Below are positions 32,908-32,945 of a DNA stretch of 32,945 bases, in pieces. The stretch comes from Magnetococcales bacterium WMHbinv6 (GTDB taxonomy: Bacteria > Pseudomonadota > Magnetococcia > Magnetococcales > Magnetaquicoccaceae): NCBI GenBank assembly GCA_002753135.1, contig PDZV01000040.1:1-32945 (forward strand), given 5' to 3'. The notes under the pieces are model-generated. The model did no database searches and was not told the DNA's origin. It saw only the letters and a list, made by a program, of their open reading frames with translations. The first letter of the stretch is position 1. Every line of letters starts with the position of its first letter. A program made the translations under genes and the position numbers.

Positions 32908-32945
32908 ATGAATGACCACGATGCCACCTACCATCAGATTTACGG
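32908..32945 (+). CDS. Start of a probable Rpn-family nuclease/transposase-like gene (cut by window edge)
   Basis: Only 12 full codons are visible: MNDHDATYHQIY. This resembles the N-terminus of Rpn-type PD-(D/E)XK proteins (HD-x-x-YHxxF-like). It begins eight bases after the sulfatase stop. The call rests on a very short stretch. Confidence 0.35.
   Translation, partial: MNDHDATYHQIY

Overview
The window looks like accessory DNA from a deep-branching proteobacterium, joined at its right end to a conserved core region. The core part (24.4-32.9 kb) has the order PBP1A, then divergent pilMNOP, aroB and a sulfatase-type membrane enzyme. That order is typical of Proteobacteria, but pilQ and aroK are missing between pilP and aroB. 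The left part carries the small-ORF/DUF2924/serine-recombinase cassette common in Alphaproteobacteria and related lineages. A Magnetococcales-like host would fit both halves. That is an inference from gene content, not a phylogenetic result.

Region A (1-6.6 kb, all minus strand) is a phage-like recombination and DNA-processing operon. In transcription order it encodes two unknown proteins, a Sak4-like RecA-fold ATPase, a DUF669-like protein with a Gln/Pro tail, a coiled-coil protein, a Cas4/RecB-like exonuclease with a likely Fe-S cluster, a ParB-adenine methyltransferase fusion, a probable PD-(D/E)XK protein and an SF2 helicase cut by the window edge. Start and stop codons mostly overlap. 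Two 18-bp palindromes, 32 bp apart, lie in the leader.

Region B (6.6-13.2 kb) is the most interesting part. A tightly coupled four-gene minus-strand operon encodes an SMC/ABC-type ATPase, a histidine kinase with a HEAT-like N-terminus, a response regulator and an XRE/sigma-region-4 protein. It ends in a clear intrinsic terminator. A WYL-domain regulator is divergent from it, followed by a YaaA-family gene. A near-identical 28-bp sequence occurs once near each side of the divergent control region. WYL repressors are known to control several anti-phage systems, so this is a candidate undescribed stress or defence system.

Region C (13.3-19.5 kb) holds a secreted DNA/RNA nuclease with a small unknown protein and a Sel1 protein, an array of 86-bp repeats, a RepA-like helicase with repeated ATGTT-type motifs upstream, and the recombinase cassette. 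That cassette includes a duplicated accessory gene whose second copy is frameshifted. Together these look like the replication and integration part of a mobile element.

Region D (19.5-24.4 kb) is one 1241-residue SNF2-family helicase. Its C-terminus carries about 16 copies of a roughly 15-residue C-x-x-(S/T)-G-(K/R) repeat. About 1 kb without a supportable gene follows.

Region E (24.4-32.9 kb) starts with a complete tRNA-Val(GAC) unit (promoter, leader hairpin, tRNA, terminator) and continues with the core genes: PBP1A, pilMNOP, aroB, an LTA-synthase-like sulfatase and the first codons of a probable Rpn-family gene.
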